Below, one piece after another: positions 55,792 through 64,000 of a DNA stretch of 64,000 bases (positions are counted from its first letter, which is position 1; each line of letters starts with the position of its first letter). The stretch is from Cladopsammia gracilis. Taxonomy: Eukaryota > Cnidaria > Anthozoa > Scleractinia > Dendrophylliidae. The translations under genes and the position numbers were made by a program. The notes beneath the pieces were generated by a model. The model ran no database searches, was not told the origin of the DNA, and was given only the letters and a program-made list of their open reading frames with translations. The stretch covers positions 607,501-671,500 of the forward strand of contig JAJGOT010000320.1 of assembly GCA_022457155.1 (NCBI GenBank), read 5' to 3'.

Positions 55792-56869
55792 GCGAGGTCA
55801 TATGGCGTTTGGGGATCCAACTATCGTATTTGCTGGGCCACCCCTTCCAACGCACCAACACGTTCCGTCCTCGTCGTCGAAGCACTTTTTCCACCCGAAA
55901 CACGGCATCGTCCGGCACCTGGACTTTTTGCACGTCTTCTTTGTAAAAAGTCCCTTCCACGGGCGTTCCGTCCCATTCTTGGATCTTGTAGGTGGGTACG
56001 GGGCCTCCTCGGGCGCGTTGCACGATGAACACTTCTTCCGTCCATCCGGGCAAATACCCCTTTTGGAAAGGACGATGTTTCTTGTTGAGTCGAACGCGAT
56101 CCCCCACCTTCAACGTCGGGCGTTTCCATCGTCGAAGCCGTTTCTCGTACAAGCGATCCCACACGGTGCGTTCGTTGGCGCGGGTCACTTGGTTCGGGGG
56201 CAGGCCAATACTTCGATGCGGGGTGGCGTTGTACCCTCGGACCAACAGCGGCAACCGATCCTCGTACCGGAGCGTATTCAGGGCGGTAAACATGCGGTAC
56301 ATGCGTTCCTTCAACGTGCGATTCCATCGTTCCACCACGGCGGCTTTGCTATCCCCGCGCGTGGAAAAGAGCGCAATTCCTCGCTCTTTCAGAAACGTTT
56401 GGAAGGGCCGGTTGTAAAATTCTGTCCCGTCGTCCGTTTGCAACCGCAAGGGTTGTCGTCCTTTGCTGCCTCGCAGAATCGAGGCAAAGGCTTCCGTCAC
56501 GGCTTTGCCGGTCTTGTTCTTCAAAGGCACCGCCCACGCGTACTTGGACAAGACGTCGATGACGGTCAAAATGTAGCGGTACCCCTTATTCCATTTCTTC
56601 AAGGCCGACATGTCCACCAAATCGGCCACCCATTGTTCGTCGCGGGCAAACACGATCACGGGGGTGGTGGGAAACCGTTTCCGACGCGGTTTGTGCAGGG
56701 TATAACTCAAGAGCCCTTCCAAGACGCGTTTGGCCCGTGCCAGAGGCAACCCCGTCTGCTGGGCAAATCGTTGCACGCCCCCCAAACTGCCTTTTTTCTC
56801 GGGGGATTCGTAAACCTCTCCCCAACTGACCGAGGCTCGCTTTTTTTGGGATTTGGCACGCGGGGCCAT
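55787..56869 (-). CDS. IN: Retroviral-type integrase with C-terminal chromodomain
   Basis: 360 residues from MAPRAKSQ at 56869; the frame is open to 56941. DDE catalytic core: first Asp in VADLVDM, second Asp in LQTDDGTEF, and Glu in VVERWNRTLKE, about 35 residues after the second Asp. A basic linker and an SH3-like segment (LKVGDRVRLNK) follow. Then a chromodomain (VLVRWKGWPSKYDSWIP) at the extreme C-terminus. Polinton/adintovirus integrases insert the linear genome and make 5-6 bp target duplications (family knowledge). The chromodomain may steer integration to methylated-histone chromatin. Confidence 0.9.
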   Translation of the reverse strand: MAPRAKSQKKRASVSWGEVYESPEKKGSLGGVQRFAQQTGLPLARAKRVLEGLLSYTLHKPRRKRFPTTPVIVFARDEQWVADLVDMSALKKWNKGYRYILTVIDVLSKYAWAVPLKNKTGKAVTEAFASILRGSKGRQPLRLQTDDGTEFYNRPFQTFLKERGIALFSTRGDSKAAVVERWNRTLKERMYRMFTALNTLRYEDRLPLLVRGYNATPHRSIGLPPNQVTRANERTVWDRLYEKRLRRWKRPTLKVGDRVRLNKKHRPFQKGYLPGWTEEVFIVQRARGGPVPTYKIQEWDGTPVEGTFYKEDVQKVQVPDDAVFRVEKVLRRRGRNVLVRWKGWPSKYDSWIPKRHMTSL

Positions 56870-57035
56870 GTCGTTCGCCAATGGGATCCGAAGCACTCGT
56901 AACAAAAGGGGAGGAGGGAAGGGGACTTTTATCGTTAACAAACAACAACAACCACACCGTGAATGTTCTTGACAACAACATGTTTTTTTTAATCAACCAA
57001 ACAAGATAATATTTTTACATGTAGAAAAGCAATGT

Positions 57036-58151
57036 TCAATGTTCAATCCCGTCTGACACGTATTTGTACTTGCCACGGGGTGACTCTTCCGCGGCTCTGG
57101 CCAACCTCTCGGTGACTCGACGCATCCAATAGTCAAAGGTGGGGGTCGGCTCGTCGGGCACGTACTTGTCTTTCAACCACTGCACATCCCTCAACATCTC
57201 CAACGAAGGGTCTTCTTCTTTCAGGTACCGCCACAAGGCCTGCACGTAAATGATCTTTTTCCATTTTGGGACAAGTTTCATCTCCTCGTACGCCTCCTTC
57301 AAGTAAGGGCGAGAACTCAAATTTCTGAATTCTTCGGGATAGGCAATGGTGTTCTTCGTTCCCGCCACCACGAACCCTCCTCGCCAAAACTTGTTCCACC
57401 GGGGAATCTCTGGCTCTCTTTCTGGCTTGCTTTCTTTGTCGACCTGGGGCGGTTCCCAAGAGGTCCACGGCACGGGGTGGTACTCCTCTTTCTTGACGCG
57501 GGGTTTCCAATGGATCCACTGGAAATACCCACAGCGTTCTTTGCCAAACTGTTCCACGCCTTTCTGGTTGACGCCGCAGGTCAGGAACACCTTTTGGTAA
57601 TTCTTGGGGGACAGACTCAGTTTCATTCTCGGTCTCAACCCGCAGTCGCAACGCAAGGAAGACCACTGGGCTTTCAGGGCGGGGTGAAGATGGTCTTTCA
57701 ATTCTTTCAACATCGTGTCCAAGTGACGGGTGGGAATGAACACCAGACATCCCTCGTGACCGCAACGTTCGTAAGAAAAGTCGCCGCAACTGCCCGGGCA
57801 CAAGGGTTCCCACTCGTGAATGGGGCACGACAAATCGGTGACGACGACGGGGGACTGGGGTGGAGGGTCCGTCTGCGTGGCCGCGTCCACCAGGTTGGAA
57901 AGAACCGGGTCTTTGCAAAGGCTCGCCAGAAATGCATCTGCCTCGTTCTCTTCTTCCTCGGTCAACAAGAGAGGTTCGGGGGAATGAGGTGGCAGGACGT
58001 CCACGGGGGCATTCAAGATCGCCATTTCCTCGGGGCTCAATGTCTCGTCTTTCTTCTTCTTCTTTTTACTCCCTTCGGCATCGCTCTTGGTTTTACGTTT
58101 TTTAGGCGCAGCGACGGGAGTCGGTTGCGTGGCCACTCGACTCATACTCAT
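57036..58151 (-). CDS. Protein with GRF-type zinc finger
   Basis: 371 residues. A Lys-rich N-terminus (NLS-like), an acidic stretch, then Cys-rich CPIHEWEPLCPGSCG ... CGHEGC. The next segment, RCDCGLRPRMKLSLS ... VFLTCG ... CGYFQWIHW, matches the GRF zinc finger (C-x-C ... C ... C-G-x-F-x-W) found in topoisomerase III and nucleases, which binds single-stranded nucleic acid. The C-terminal 150 residues are unrecognised. Possibly a replication accessory protein; not a core Polinton gene known to me. Confidence 0.75.
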   Translation of the reverse strand: MSMSRVATQPTPVAAPKKRKTKSDAEGSKKKKKKDETLSPEEMAILNAPVDVLPPHSPEPLLLTEEEENEADAFLASLCKDPVLSNLVDAATQTDPPPQSPVVVTDLSCPIHEWEPLCPGSCGDFSYERCGHEGCLVFIPTRHLDTMLKELKDHLHPALKAQWSSLRCDCGLRPRMKLSLSPKNYQKVFLTCGVNQKGVEQFGKERCGYFQWIHWKPRVKKEEYHPVPWTSWEPPQVDKESKPEREPEIPRWNKFWRGGFVVAGTKNTIAYPEEFRNLSSRPYLKEAYEEMKLVPKWKKIIYVQALWRYLKEEDPSLEMLRDVQWLKDKYVPDEPTPTFDYWMRRVTERLARAAEESPRGKYKYVSDGIEH

Positions 58152-58349
58152 GACTTTTCTTCCTTTCCTTCAGGTCACTGCAACTGGAACGAAGAGAGGG
58201 CGAGAGAGAATGCGTCACGCCTTAAATGCCAAGTCCACGACCCCCTGTAGCGTGACGTGGTCGTATCCGATTGGCAGGCCTCCTCGTGACGTGGCCTCCT
58301 TCGATTGGCTAAACATAATCCCACCACCACCACGCCACCTGCCAGTCTC

Positions 58350-58357
58350 TATAAAAA
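58350..58357 (+). promoter_or_regulatory. TATA box
   Basis: TATAAAAA, 49 nt before the ATG at 58406. Confidence 0.65.
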
Positions 58358-58405
58358 CCACACCCCCTTCCCTCGCACGTATTCAAACGAACAAAAACAA
58401 GCAAC

Positions 58406-58993
58406 ATGGAGAAGGTATGCGTTTGCATCGACCTGGAAGGGTTCCAAATCCAGGGATGTTTTCTCTGTCGCGAAATGGGGTACTGCGATTGGACGCGACA
58501 ACATTCGGGCGTCGTGCATTACCATCTCCCCATCGAGTACGCTCAGTTGTCGGACAAGGAAAAGATCACTGCCCGTTGGGTCATGCGGAACATTCACGGA
58601 CTCCACTTTCAACCACCCCCCGCCGCCGCGCCTTACCCCCACCGACTGTTGGACGTGCAAATTCGAGCTCTGCACGAACGATTCCGCACCGACGAGCGAG
58701 ATACGGTGGCCTTCAAAGGGGGGCACGTGGAACAAGATCTCTTGGATCGACTCGGCATTCCCCACCTCGATCTCGAAACGTACGGGTGTCCCCCGTTTCG
58801 TAAAATGAAACGCTTGGATCGCGTGGAAGGTTGCGGTTTTCACGCCGACCCCCTACGTCATCATTGCCCGCAAGTCGAATGCCATCATTTCGTGGATTGG
58901 ATGCGACGACAATGCGGGATGACGTATCAGTCCACGTACAGATTCCATTGGTCCGCCAACCGTCCCGTGTGGACAAAGTCGACGACGGTCTAA
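58406..58993 (+). CDS. DEDD/RNase H-fold nuclease-like protein
   Basis: 195 residues. Begins VCVCIDLEGFQIQG (first acidic D-x-E), followed by FLCREMGYCDW. Later VAFKGGHVEQDLLDRL and PHLDLETYGCPPF give further conserved acidic residues, and the C-terminus has a Cys/His set. The pattern D-x-E-GF ... F-x-x-RE-x-G ... K-GG-x-E-x-x-x-L ... DLE-x-x-GCP matches a family of DEDD-type exonuclease-like proteins that I recall next to Polinton-like elements and as solitary genes in invertebrates; enzymatic activity is inferred. The TAA stop is part of a TAAATAAAAAG element serving the next gene. Confidence 0.7.
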   Translation: MEKVCVCIDLEGFQIQGCFLCREMGYCDWTRQHSGVVHYHLPIEYAQLSDKEKITARWVMRNIHGLHFQPPPAAAPYPHRLLDVQIRALHERFRTDERDTVAFKGGHVEQDLLDRLGIPHLDLETYGCPPFRKMKRLDRVEGCGFHADPLRHHCPQVECHHFVDWMRRQCGMTYQSTYRFHWSANRPVWTKSTTV

Positions 58994-59001
58994 ATAAAAA
59001 G
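58991..59001 (+). promoter_or_regulatory. AT-rich TATA-like / poly(A) element overlapping a stop codon
   Basis: TAAATAAAAAG starts with the stop codon of the upstream gene and contains AATAAA. It lies about 65 nt before the ATG at 59064. It could act as a poly(A) signal, a TATA box or both. Confidence 0.5.
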
Positions 59002-59063
59002 ACCCCGCTTGCCCCGGCTCGGACTCATTTTTGCGTTGATTTCTTTCACGAGCGCTTCTCATC

Positions 59064-59663
59064 ATGTCGATGGCCATGGACATTCCCGTTTTGAACGACT
59101 ACACCATCATCACGGGTGGAGCACCGGGCGTGGACGCCGAGGCGGAACGTCAAGCCCTCCATTTCGGGACTCGTTTGGACGTGGTGATTGGACCCCATCA
59201 CCCTCGCCGTCAAACCATCACGCCCTTGACGGAAGAAGAATTGAACCGAGCCGACAGTTACTTTATCACGGCGCAGACTCGATTGGGAAAAGGGGTTTCC
59301 AACGCCATCACGGCCGAATATTTGAAACGCAACTTTCACATTGCGGCACGGGCCGGCAACGTCTACGCGTTTGGGTTCTTTACCTTCAACCATAAACAGA
59401 TGAAAGGAGGGACGGGGTGGACCGTGGAATATGCCAAGCAATTGCATCGGCAGATCTTTGCCTACGACCTGGAGAAATCGCGATGGTACAAGTACAACTA
59501 TGGCACCGCCACGTTTCACGCGATGGGGAACGGCAATTTTCCGCTCTTACACACCCAGAGTGCCATTGTGGGTTCCCGCTATGTGGACAATTACCCCCGA
59601 TGGAAAGAGGCCCTCGCCGGATTATTCGAGCGCACCGTGGGTTGTCTACAATCACTGCATTGA
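59064..59663 (+). CDS. SLOG-like nucleotide-binding Rossmann protein
   Basis: 199 residues. The first strand-loop-helix is TIITGGAPGVDAEAERQA, the GG-x-x-G-x-D signature of the SLOG/DprA/LOG superfamily. A second glycine-rich segment, GGTGWTVEYA, follows at about residue 115 and could complete the ligand pocket. SLOG domains bind nucleotide-derived ligands and occur in nucleotide-signalling and immunity systems; a role in sensing or removing a nucleotide signal is inference. Intact, with its own promoter-like element. Confidence 0.7.
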   Translation: MSMAMDIPVLNDYTIITGGAPGVDAEAERQALHFGTRLDVVIGPHHPRRQTITPLTEEELNRADSYFITAQTRLGKGVSNAITAEYLKRNFHIAARAGNVYAFGFFTFNHKQMKGGTGWTVEYAKQLHRQIFAYDLEKSRWYKYNYGTATFHAMGNGNFPLLHTQSAIVGSRYVDNYPRWKEALAGLFERTVGCLQSLH

Positions 59664-59742
59664 CACTTTGATGATTATTGTTTATCGCCCACCCCATGAG
59701 ACAATGAGAACACTGCAAAATGAGACTTTGAACCACAACTGT

Positions 59743-59821
59743 TTTATTGTGTTTTGATTAACACGTTTTAAATTTGTTTCTTGTAAAAATAAAATTAAAA
59801 TGTTCTTTGAAATGAAATAAA
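59743..59821. terminator. Convergent poly(A) region
   Basis: AATAAA on the plus strand at 59788-59793 and 59816-59821 for the SLOG-like gene. TTTATT at 59743-59748 (AATAAA, minus strand) serves the RING-type gene. AT-rich 187-bp intergenic segment. Confidence 0.6.
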
Positions 59822-59850
59822 TGTTTTTTTTCAGTGTCTTTCGGTTTCTT

Positions 59851-60213
59851 TCACAGTTCACCGTCACGAAAGGCAGCCATTTCCTGAAAATCACAACCCA
59901 GTGATCTGCAATGGGGGCACTTGAATAATAGCATCAGCCTCCCGTTCTCCTCGACCCACTTCAACAGGCAACTGTCGTGGCACCAACCACTGCAACAAAA
60001 CAATTTGTTGGCCCGCGCGCGGTAAAACTGTCTGGCCAGCGTCCCGTCTCGCTTTCTAAACTCTCGCACACAGAGCTTCTTCTCCTCCAGGCATATGATG
60101 CACTTTCGGTCCTCCTCCTTCTCTTCCTTCTTCTTCTCCCACTCATTTCTTCTCCTGTCTTCTTCATTCATCTCGATCGAAAAAATGGTCACATGCTCAT
60201 CGACAGCATTCAT
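59851..60213 (-). CDS. RING-type zinc protein (possible E3 ubiquitin ligase)
   Basis: 120 residues from MNAVDEHV at 60213. This ATG is chosen because TATATAAA (minus strand, 60256-60263) lies 43 nt upstream; the longer open frame runs through the promoter. A charged coiled stretch (residues 18-38) precedes CIICLEEKKLC ... FCCSGWCHDSCLLKWVEENG ... FKCPHC, a C-x2-C ... C-H-x2-C ... C-x2-C cross-brace arrangement as in RING/RING-CH E3 ligases. The long insertion between the first and second cysteine pairs is atypical. Confidence 0.75.
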   Translation of the reverse strand: MNAVDEHVTIFSIEMNEEDRRRNEWEKKKEEKEEDRKCIICLEEKKLCVREFRKRDGTLARQFYRARANKLFCCSGWCHDSCLLKWVEENGRLMLLFKCPHCRSLGCDFQEMAAFRDGEL

Positions 60214-60255
60214 CTTGACAGTTTTTGGTGTGAGTTTGAAGCCAAGCCCTCGGCC

Positions 60256-60263
60256 TTTATATA
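60256..60263 (-). promoter_or_regulatory. TATA box for the RING-type gene
   Basis: TATATAAA on the minus strand, within the divergent promoter 60214-60418. Confidence 0.65.
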
Positions 60264-60375
60264 GATCCCCGCACACCTCCCGGCCGGGGTCTGGGGCGAG
60301 TGAAAAATCAAGACCCATACCCCCCCATGGGTACCTCGTTCCTTCCCCAGCATGCATTGTCCTTCTCCTCGAGAG

Positions 60376-60384
60376 TATAATAAG
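60376..60384 (+). promoter_or_regulatory. TATA-like box for the 60419 gene
   Basis: TATAATAAG, 35 nt before the ATG at 60419. Same nonamer as at 46221-46229 in an inverted duplicate of the region. Confidence 0.6.
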
Positions 60385-60418
60385 AGGGCGGGTACCGCCC
60401 GACGACGACCTTTTTCGC

Positions 60419-60646
60419 ATGGAGTGCTTTCACTGTCGCATCTCTCGCATCAGGAGAAGAGATCCATTGACCCTATTGCAGACCTATCGAGGGGAAACCA
60501 TCACCCTATTCGTGCGTGACGTCAAGGAAGCCAAACGCCGACGGTTTAACTCGCGGCAACTCCATTTGTGTCGTTGCTGTAGAACGCTGTTCAACCTCGC
60601 CGATCGGGACAAGTTGTTTTTCCTAGTCCTCTTCGTCGAGTGTTAA
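60419..60646 (+). CDS. Small zinc-ribbon-like protein
   Basis: 75 residues with two cysteine pairs, CFHC at residues 3-6 and CRCC at about residues 51-54, and a basic middle. Family not recognised. The spacing of paired cysteines recalls the modules of the 44324-46155 array, but the Trp is absent. Ends 11 nt before the polymerase ATG, so the two may share an mRNA. Confidence 0.65.
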   Translation: MECFHCRISRIRRRDPLTLLQTYRGETITLFVRDVKEAKRRRFNSRQLHLCRCCRTLFNLADRDKLFFLVLFVEC

Positions 60647-60657
60647 AACCCTTCAAA

Positions 60658-63600
60658 ATGGCCGACCTCGAGGAGGAAGAATTGGACGACGACGTCTTGT
60701 TGGAGGCCATGGAAGCCGCGGAAGAGAGCAACCGGGGCCACCTCTTCGAGTTTCGACTCACCCCGGGCACGGATCGACGCGTGCAAAGGTTTGGGTTACG
60801 TCGTCGCGTGTTCGATGCCACCCTCCACGCTCGCACGGAACTCTTACAACCCCCACAATACGACGTGGGTTACGAACTCGAACAGGCGTTGCGTCGGGCC
60901 ATCGATCGCCAATTGGAGGAGGAACAGTTAACCGACGACGATCACGTGTTGTTCACCATGCAACATCCCAGCTTTCTGCACGCCTTTCAATCGTTTCACG
61001 TGCCGGTGCGGGAATGGCGCGAACAGAGTCAGCGGGTCACCCTCCTCTTGCAAAAAATGGCGGAGAAATTAAACTCGAACGAACAATTCAAAGCGGACGA
61101 TCGCTTGAAAGTGCAAATCACCACCGTGAAGGATCCCGGACGGGGCAGCGGTCGTCGAAAGGAAGCCATCCCGGGCAACGTCCCCATCCTGACCTTTCTC
61201 GAAAAGAAAAGGTGCGTCGTCAAAATCCACAATCGGGACGAGTTGTGCTGCGCTCGGGCTCTCGTCACCATGCAAGCGTGGGCCGACGAACTTCCCCCGC
61301 GTCGACGGACGCCGGAGCTTGGCTACGTATCCTTGAAAAAAGGTGGTCCGGGTCAAACCCGATTGGCCAAGGCTTTGCACGCTTTGGCTCGCGTTCCCGA
61401 AGGGCCTTGCGGGTTGGGAGCCCTCCATCAATTCCAAATCGTGTTGCCGGACTATTACATCAAAGTCCTCAGCGCCGATGTGGGTTACCAAGTGATCTTT
61501 GGACAGGGCGAGAAACGCGCCGACCAACGTTACCTGTTTCTCTTGAAACACGACGATCATTATTACGGCTTGACCTCCATCCCCGCCATACTCGGACGCA
61601 GCTACTATTGCCACTTGTGCGACAAGGGGTACGACCACGAGGATTTTGCGCATCATCCCTGCGTGAAACGACGTTGCGTGGCCTGCAAACAGAAAGACTG
61701 CCGCGATTACCTGGCACTCCTCCCGGGCAATAGCAAACCCCCACGACCGACGCAACGCCCGTGCCCGGACTGTCGACGCTGCTTTTACGGAGACCGTTGC
61801 TACGAGAATCACCGGGTGTTTTCGCCCAACGGACAAGGGGCCGACACCCCGCAACACTCCGTCTGCGCCAACCTCCAAACGTGCGAGGATTGCTGCAAAT
61901 CCCTCGACTGGTGGAAAAATCGACGCAAACGTCAACGTCCCCACAAGTGCGAGGAATATTTTTGCAAGACCTGCAAGGATTATGCGGATGTCACCACCCA
62001 CCGTTGTTACATTGACCCGGTGCACGATCCAGACCCGGAGGAGGTGGAAGCAGCAGCAGCGGGACCGCCTCCCGCCAAACGCGCCAGACCTGCCCCGCGT
62101 CACGCCGCCCACGCCGTCCGTTTCCTAGCCGCCAACGAGCCCGAGTCGGGGGAAGACGAAGACGAGGAGGAGGAGGAGACTCGGCCCCGATTGCCGCCTT
62201 ATTTCGTGTATGCGGATTACGAATGCACGCAGGACGACCAATTGCACGTGCCCATCCTCATCTGCGCCAAAGGGGAGGACCATCTCGACACCGTGCCCGC
62301 CCGGGCATTTTTACGATTGGCTGCTGACCAAAACGGAAGTGCTGGGCGAACCGCGGGAAGTCATCGTGATCTTTCACAATTTCAAAGGTTACGATGGGAT
62401 GTTCATCCTCCAGTACCTCTACGACCATCGCATCGAGGTCAAAGATCAAATTTGCGTGGGATCGAAAATCTTGAGCCTGAGAGCCGGACGGTTGACGTTC
62501 AAGGACAGTCTGTGTTTCCTCCCCTTTGCCCTCTCCTCCTTTGCCGCCACGTTCAATCTGACGGAAAGCAAGAAAGGTTTCTTCCCGCATTTCTTCAACA
62601 CCGAGGCCCATCAAGAGTACGTGGGGCCTTGGCCCGAGGCGCGCTATTACGACCCCGAGGGCATGAAACCGGGCGTGCGAAAAGACTTTGACAAATGGTA
62701 CAAGACCGTGCAACATCTCGAGTTCAATTTGCACGAGGAAATGCTGGCCTACTGTCGATCGGACGTGCAAGTGCTCAAAGCCGGCTGCGAAATTTTTCAG
62801 CGGGAATTTGCCGCCAAAGCCGATTTCAATCCCATGGAGAAATGCGTGACCATCGCCGCGGCCTGCATGCGGTATTACCGCAAAAAACATTTACGTCCCC
62901 GCACCCTGGCCTTGGAACCCCCCTGCGGATGGAATGGAAAAAGAGGGCACCAATCCCTGAAAGCTTACCAGTGGTTGGAATGGCAGAATTCCCAACAAAC
63001 CCAAGGGGTCATTGCGCACGCGTTCAACGGGGGCGAACGCACTCTCCAAGTCGGGGGCCGTCGGTATCAAGTGGACGGATTCAACGAGACGACCCGCACC
63101 GTGTACGAATTTCACGGGTGTTTGTGGCACGGATGTCCCGTCTGTTTCCAGGGGAGTATGACCAAGACCACCCGTCTCCACCCCGATCGCGCCAAGTGGG
63201 AAATGCACGAAGCCACGATGCAAAAACAGCGGCAATTGGAAGCCGGCGGGTACCGCGTGGTCGTGGTCTGGGAATGTCAGTGGGAGCAGTTGCGTCAACG
63301 ACCCGACGTCGCCGCCTTTCTCGAGTCGCGCCCGTTCACCGTCCCTTCGCTGAACCCACGCGACGCCTTCTTCGGGGGCCGCACCAATGCCGTACGACTA
63401 TGGGACGAAATCGACGAAACGCAAGGGGAAGAAATTCGGTACGTGGATGTGACGTCACTGTACCCCACCGTCAACAAGTACGACCAATACCCCGTCGGAC
63501 ACCCCGTCATCGTCACCCAGCCGGTGCAAGACATTGCCCAATACTTTGGCATCGCCGATTGCACCGTCTTACCGCCCGAGGGGTTGTTTCATCCAGTGCT

Positions 63601-64000
63601 GCCGTACCGTTGCCATGGCAAAATCACATTCCCCCTGTGTCGAGCCTGCGTGGAAGAAGAGATCCCCAAACGGATGACCGAGCGAACCTGGGTGTGCGAA
63701 CACACGGCGAGTCAACGCAGCATCCGAGGGACGTGGTGCACCCCCGAGCTCGTCAAAGCCGTGGAAAAAGGGTACCGCATTCTCCAAATTCACGAAGTGT
63801 ACCACTTTCCCCCCGCGCAGCGACGTACCGGGCTGTTCGAGGACTACGTCAACGTGTGGCTGAAAGGAAAAACAGAAGCCTCCGGGTGGCCCCCGAACGC
63901 CGACGGAAGTCTCAAAACACCGGAGCAGCAAACGTTCTTCCTGAATGATTATTGGGGACGGGAAAGGATCCGACTCAATCGGGACAACATGAAATCGAAC
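60658..64000 (+). CDS. polB: Protein-primed family B DNA polymerase, frameshifted, cut by window end
   Basis: Starts at ATG 60658 (AAAATGG context), 12 nt after the previous stop. The N-terminal 500 residues contain Cys/His clusters (CHLCDKGY, CVACKQKDC, CPDCRRC, CEDCC) as in Polinton polymerases, and a Lys/Arg-rich linker. The 3'-5' exonuclease motif is FVYADYECTQ. Between about 62285 and 62330 the conserved protein changes from frame 1 to frame 2. After that the frame stays open to 64000, with a FHNFKGYDGMFIL exonuclease block, a GCLWHGCP zinc segment and the palm motif VDVTSLYPT. The later palm/thumb motifs lie outside the window. The shift equals a one-base gain or two-base loss and disables this copy unless it is a sequence error. 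Confidence 0.88.

Larger units (their letters stand above)
43980..64000. mobile_element. Integrated adintovirus / Polinton-type DNA virus, right end cut off
   Basis: GC-rich, densely coding block with protein-primed DNA polymerase B, retroviral-type integrase, packaging ATPase, adenain-like protease, hexon-type capsid protein, penton-like protein and PLA2 protein, a combination specific to adintoviruses/Polintons. The left edge lies between the Penelope remnant (ends about 43890) and the first viral exon (44324). The right terminus, with its terminal inverted repeat, is beyond the window, so the exact end and target duplication cannot be defined. Except for the polymerase frameshift, every major gene is open, implying recent insertion or maintained function. 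Confidence 0.93.

Noticed and set aside
54842..56902. Long plus-strand open frames (54842-55792 and 55802-56902)
   Set aside because: They lie antisense to the penton and integrase genes, have no domain signature, and are explained by GC-rich codon use of the real genes.
59851..60420. Full 189-codon version of the RING-type protein
   Set aside because: The first 69 codons read through the divergent promoter including TATATAAA; the ATG at 60213 is the better start.
61069..62112. 347-codon minus-strand frame
   Set aside because: Antisense to the Cys-rich N-terminal half of the polymerase; hydrophobic composition is a by-product.
62695..63948. 417-codon plus-strand frame in frame 1
   Set aside because: The frame-2 reading of the same DNA carries clear polymerase motifs; frame 1 here is Arg/Ser-rich shadow.

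Overview
The window has two parts that differ in base composition and gene layout. Positions 1 to about 43,950 are AT-rich, intron-rich animal DNA packed with short palindromic transposon remnants, microsatellites and minisatellites. It carries three host genes, all on the minus strand: an intronless class A GPCR (1625-2584), an eight-exon IQCJ-SCHIP1-type gene (9723-20942) and a seventeen-exon GH35 beta-galactosidase-like gene (27610-41757). Repeat style, protein divergence and the Penelope-like reverse transcriptase remnant at 42.6-43.9 kb fit an anthozoan cnidarian, most likely a coral or sea anemone. No species can be read from the sequence.

From about 44.0 kb to the window end the DNA is clearly GC-rich and almost wall-to-wall coding. 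This is an integrated adintovirus / Maverick-Polinton-type DNA virus, truncated by the right window edge. It has the diagnostic set: protein-primed family B DNA polymerase (60658 onward, broken by one apparent frameshift), retrovirus-type integrase with a C-terminal chromodomain, A32/FtsK-type packaging ATPase, adenain-like cysteine protease, double jelly-roll major capsid protein, penton-like minor capsid protein, a parvovirus-type phospholipase A2 protein, and several very basic core-like proteins sharing a GG motif that resembles an adenain cleavage site. Accessory genes include a RING-type zinc protein, a GRF zinc-finger protein, a SLOG-like Rossmann protein, a DEDD-nuclease-like protein, coiled-coil proteins and a tRNA-His(GUG)-like gene.

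The viral genes are joined in two recurring ways. In one, the stop of one gene overlaps the start of the next as ATGA or TGATG, suggesting polycistronic mRNAs with termination-reinitiation. In the other, the stop codon of one gene lies inside a TATA-like box about 40-50 nt before the next ATG, suggesting separate promoters.

The most unusual feature is at the left end of the viral element (44324-46155, minus strand). A common 5' exon with an F-box-like segment ends in a phase-0 splice donor and is followed by seven tandem short units. Each unit begins after a pyrimidine-rich tract plus AG, in the same phase, and ends in its own stop codon. An eighth version is obtained by reading through the donor. 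All eight encode a diverged C-x4-W ... C-x2-C module. This looks like an array of alternative 3' terminal exons that would give one viral adaptor many interchangeable zinc-knuckle tails. I know of no described counterpart.
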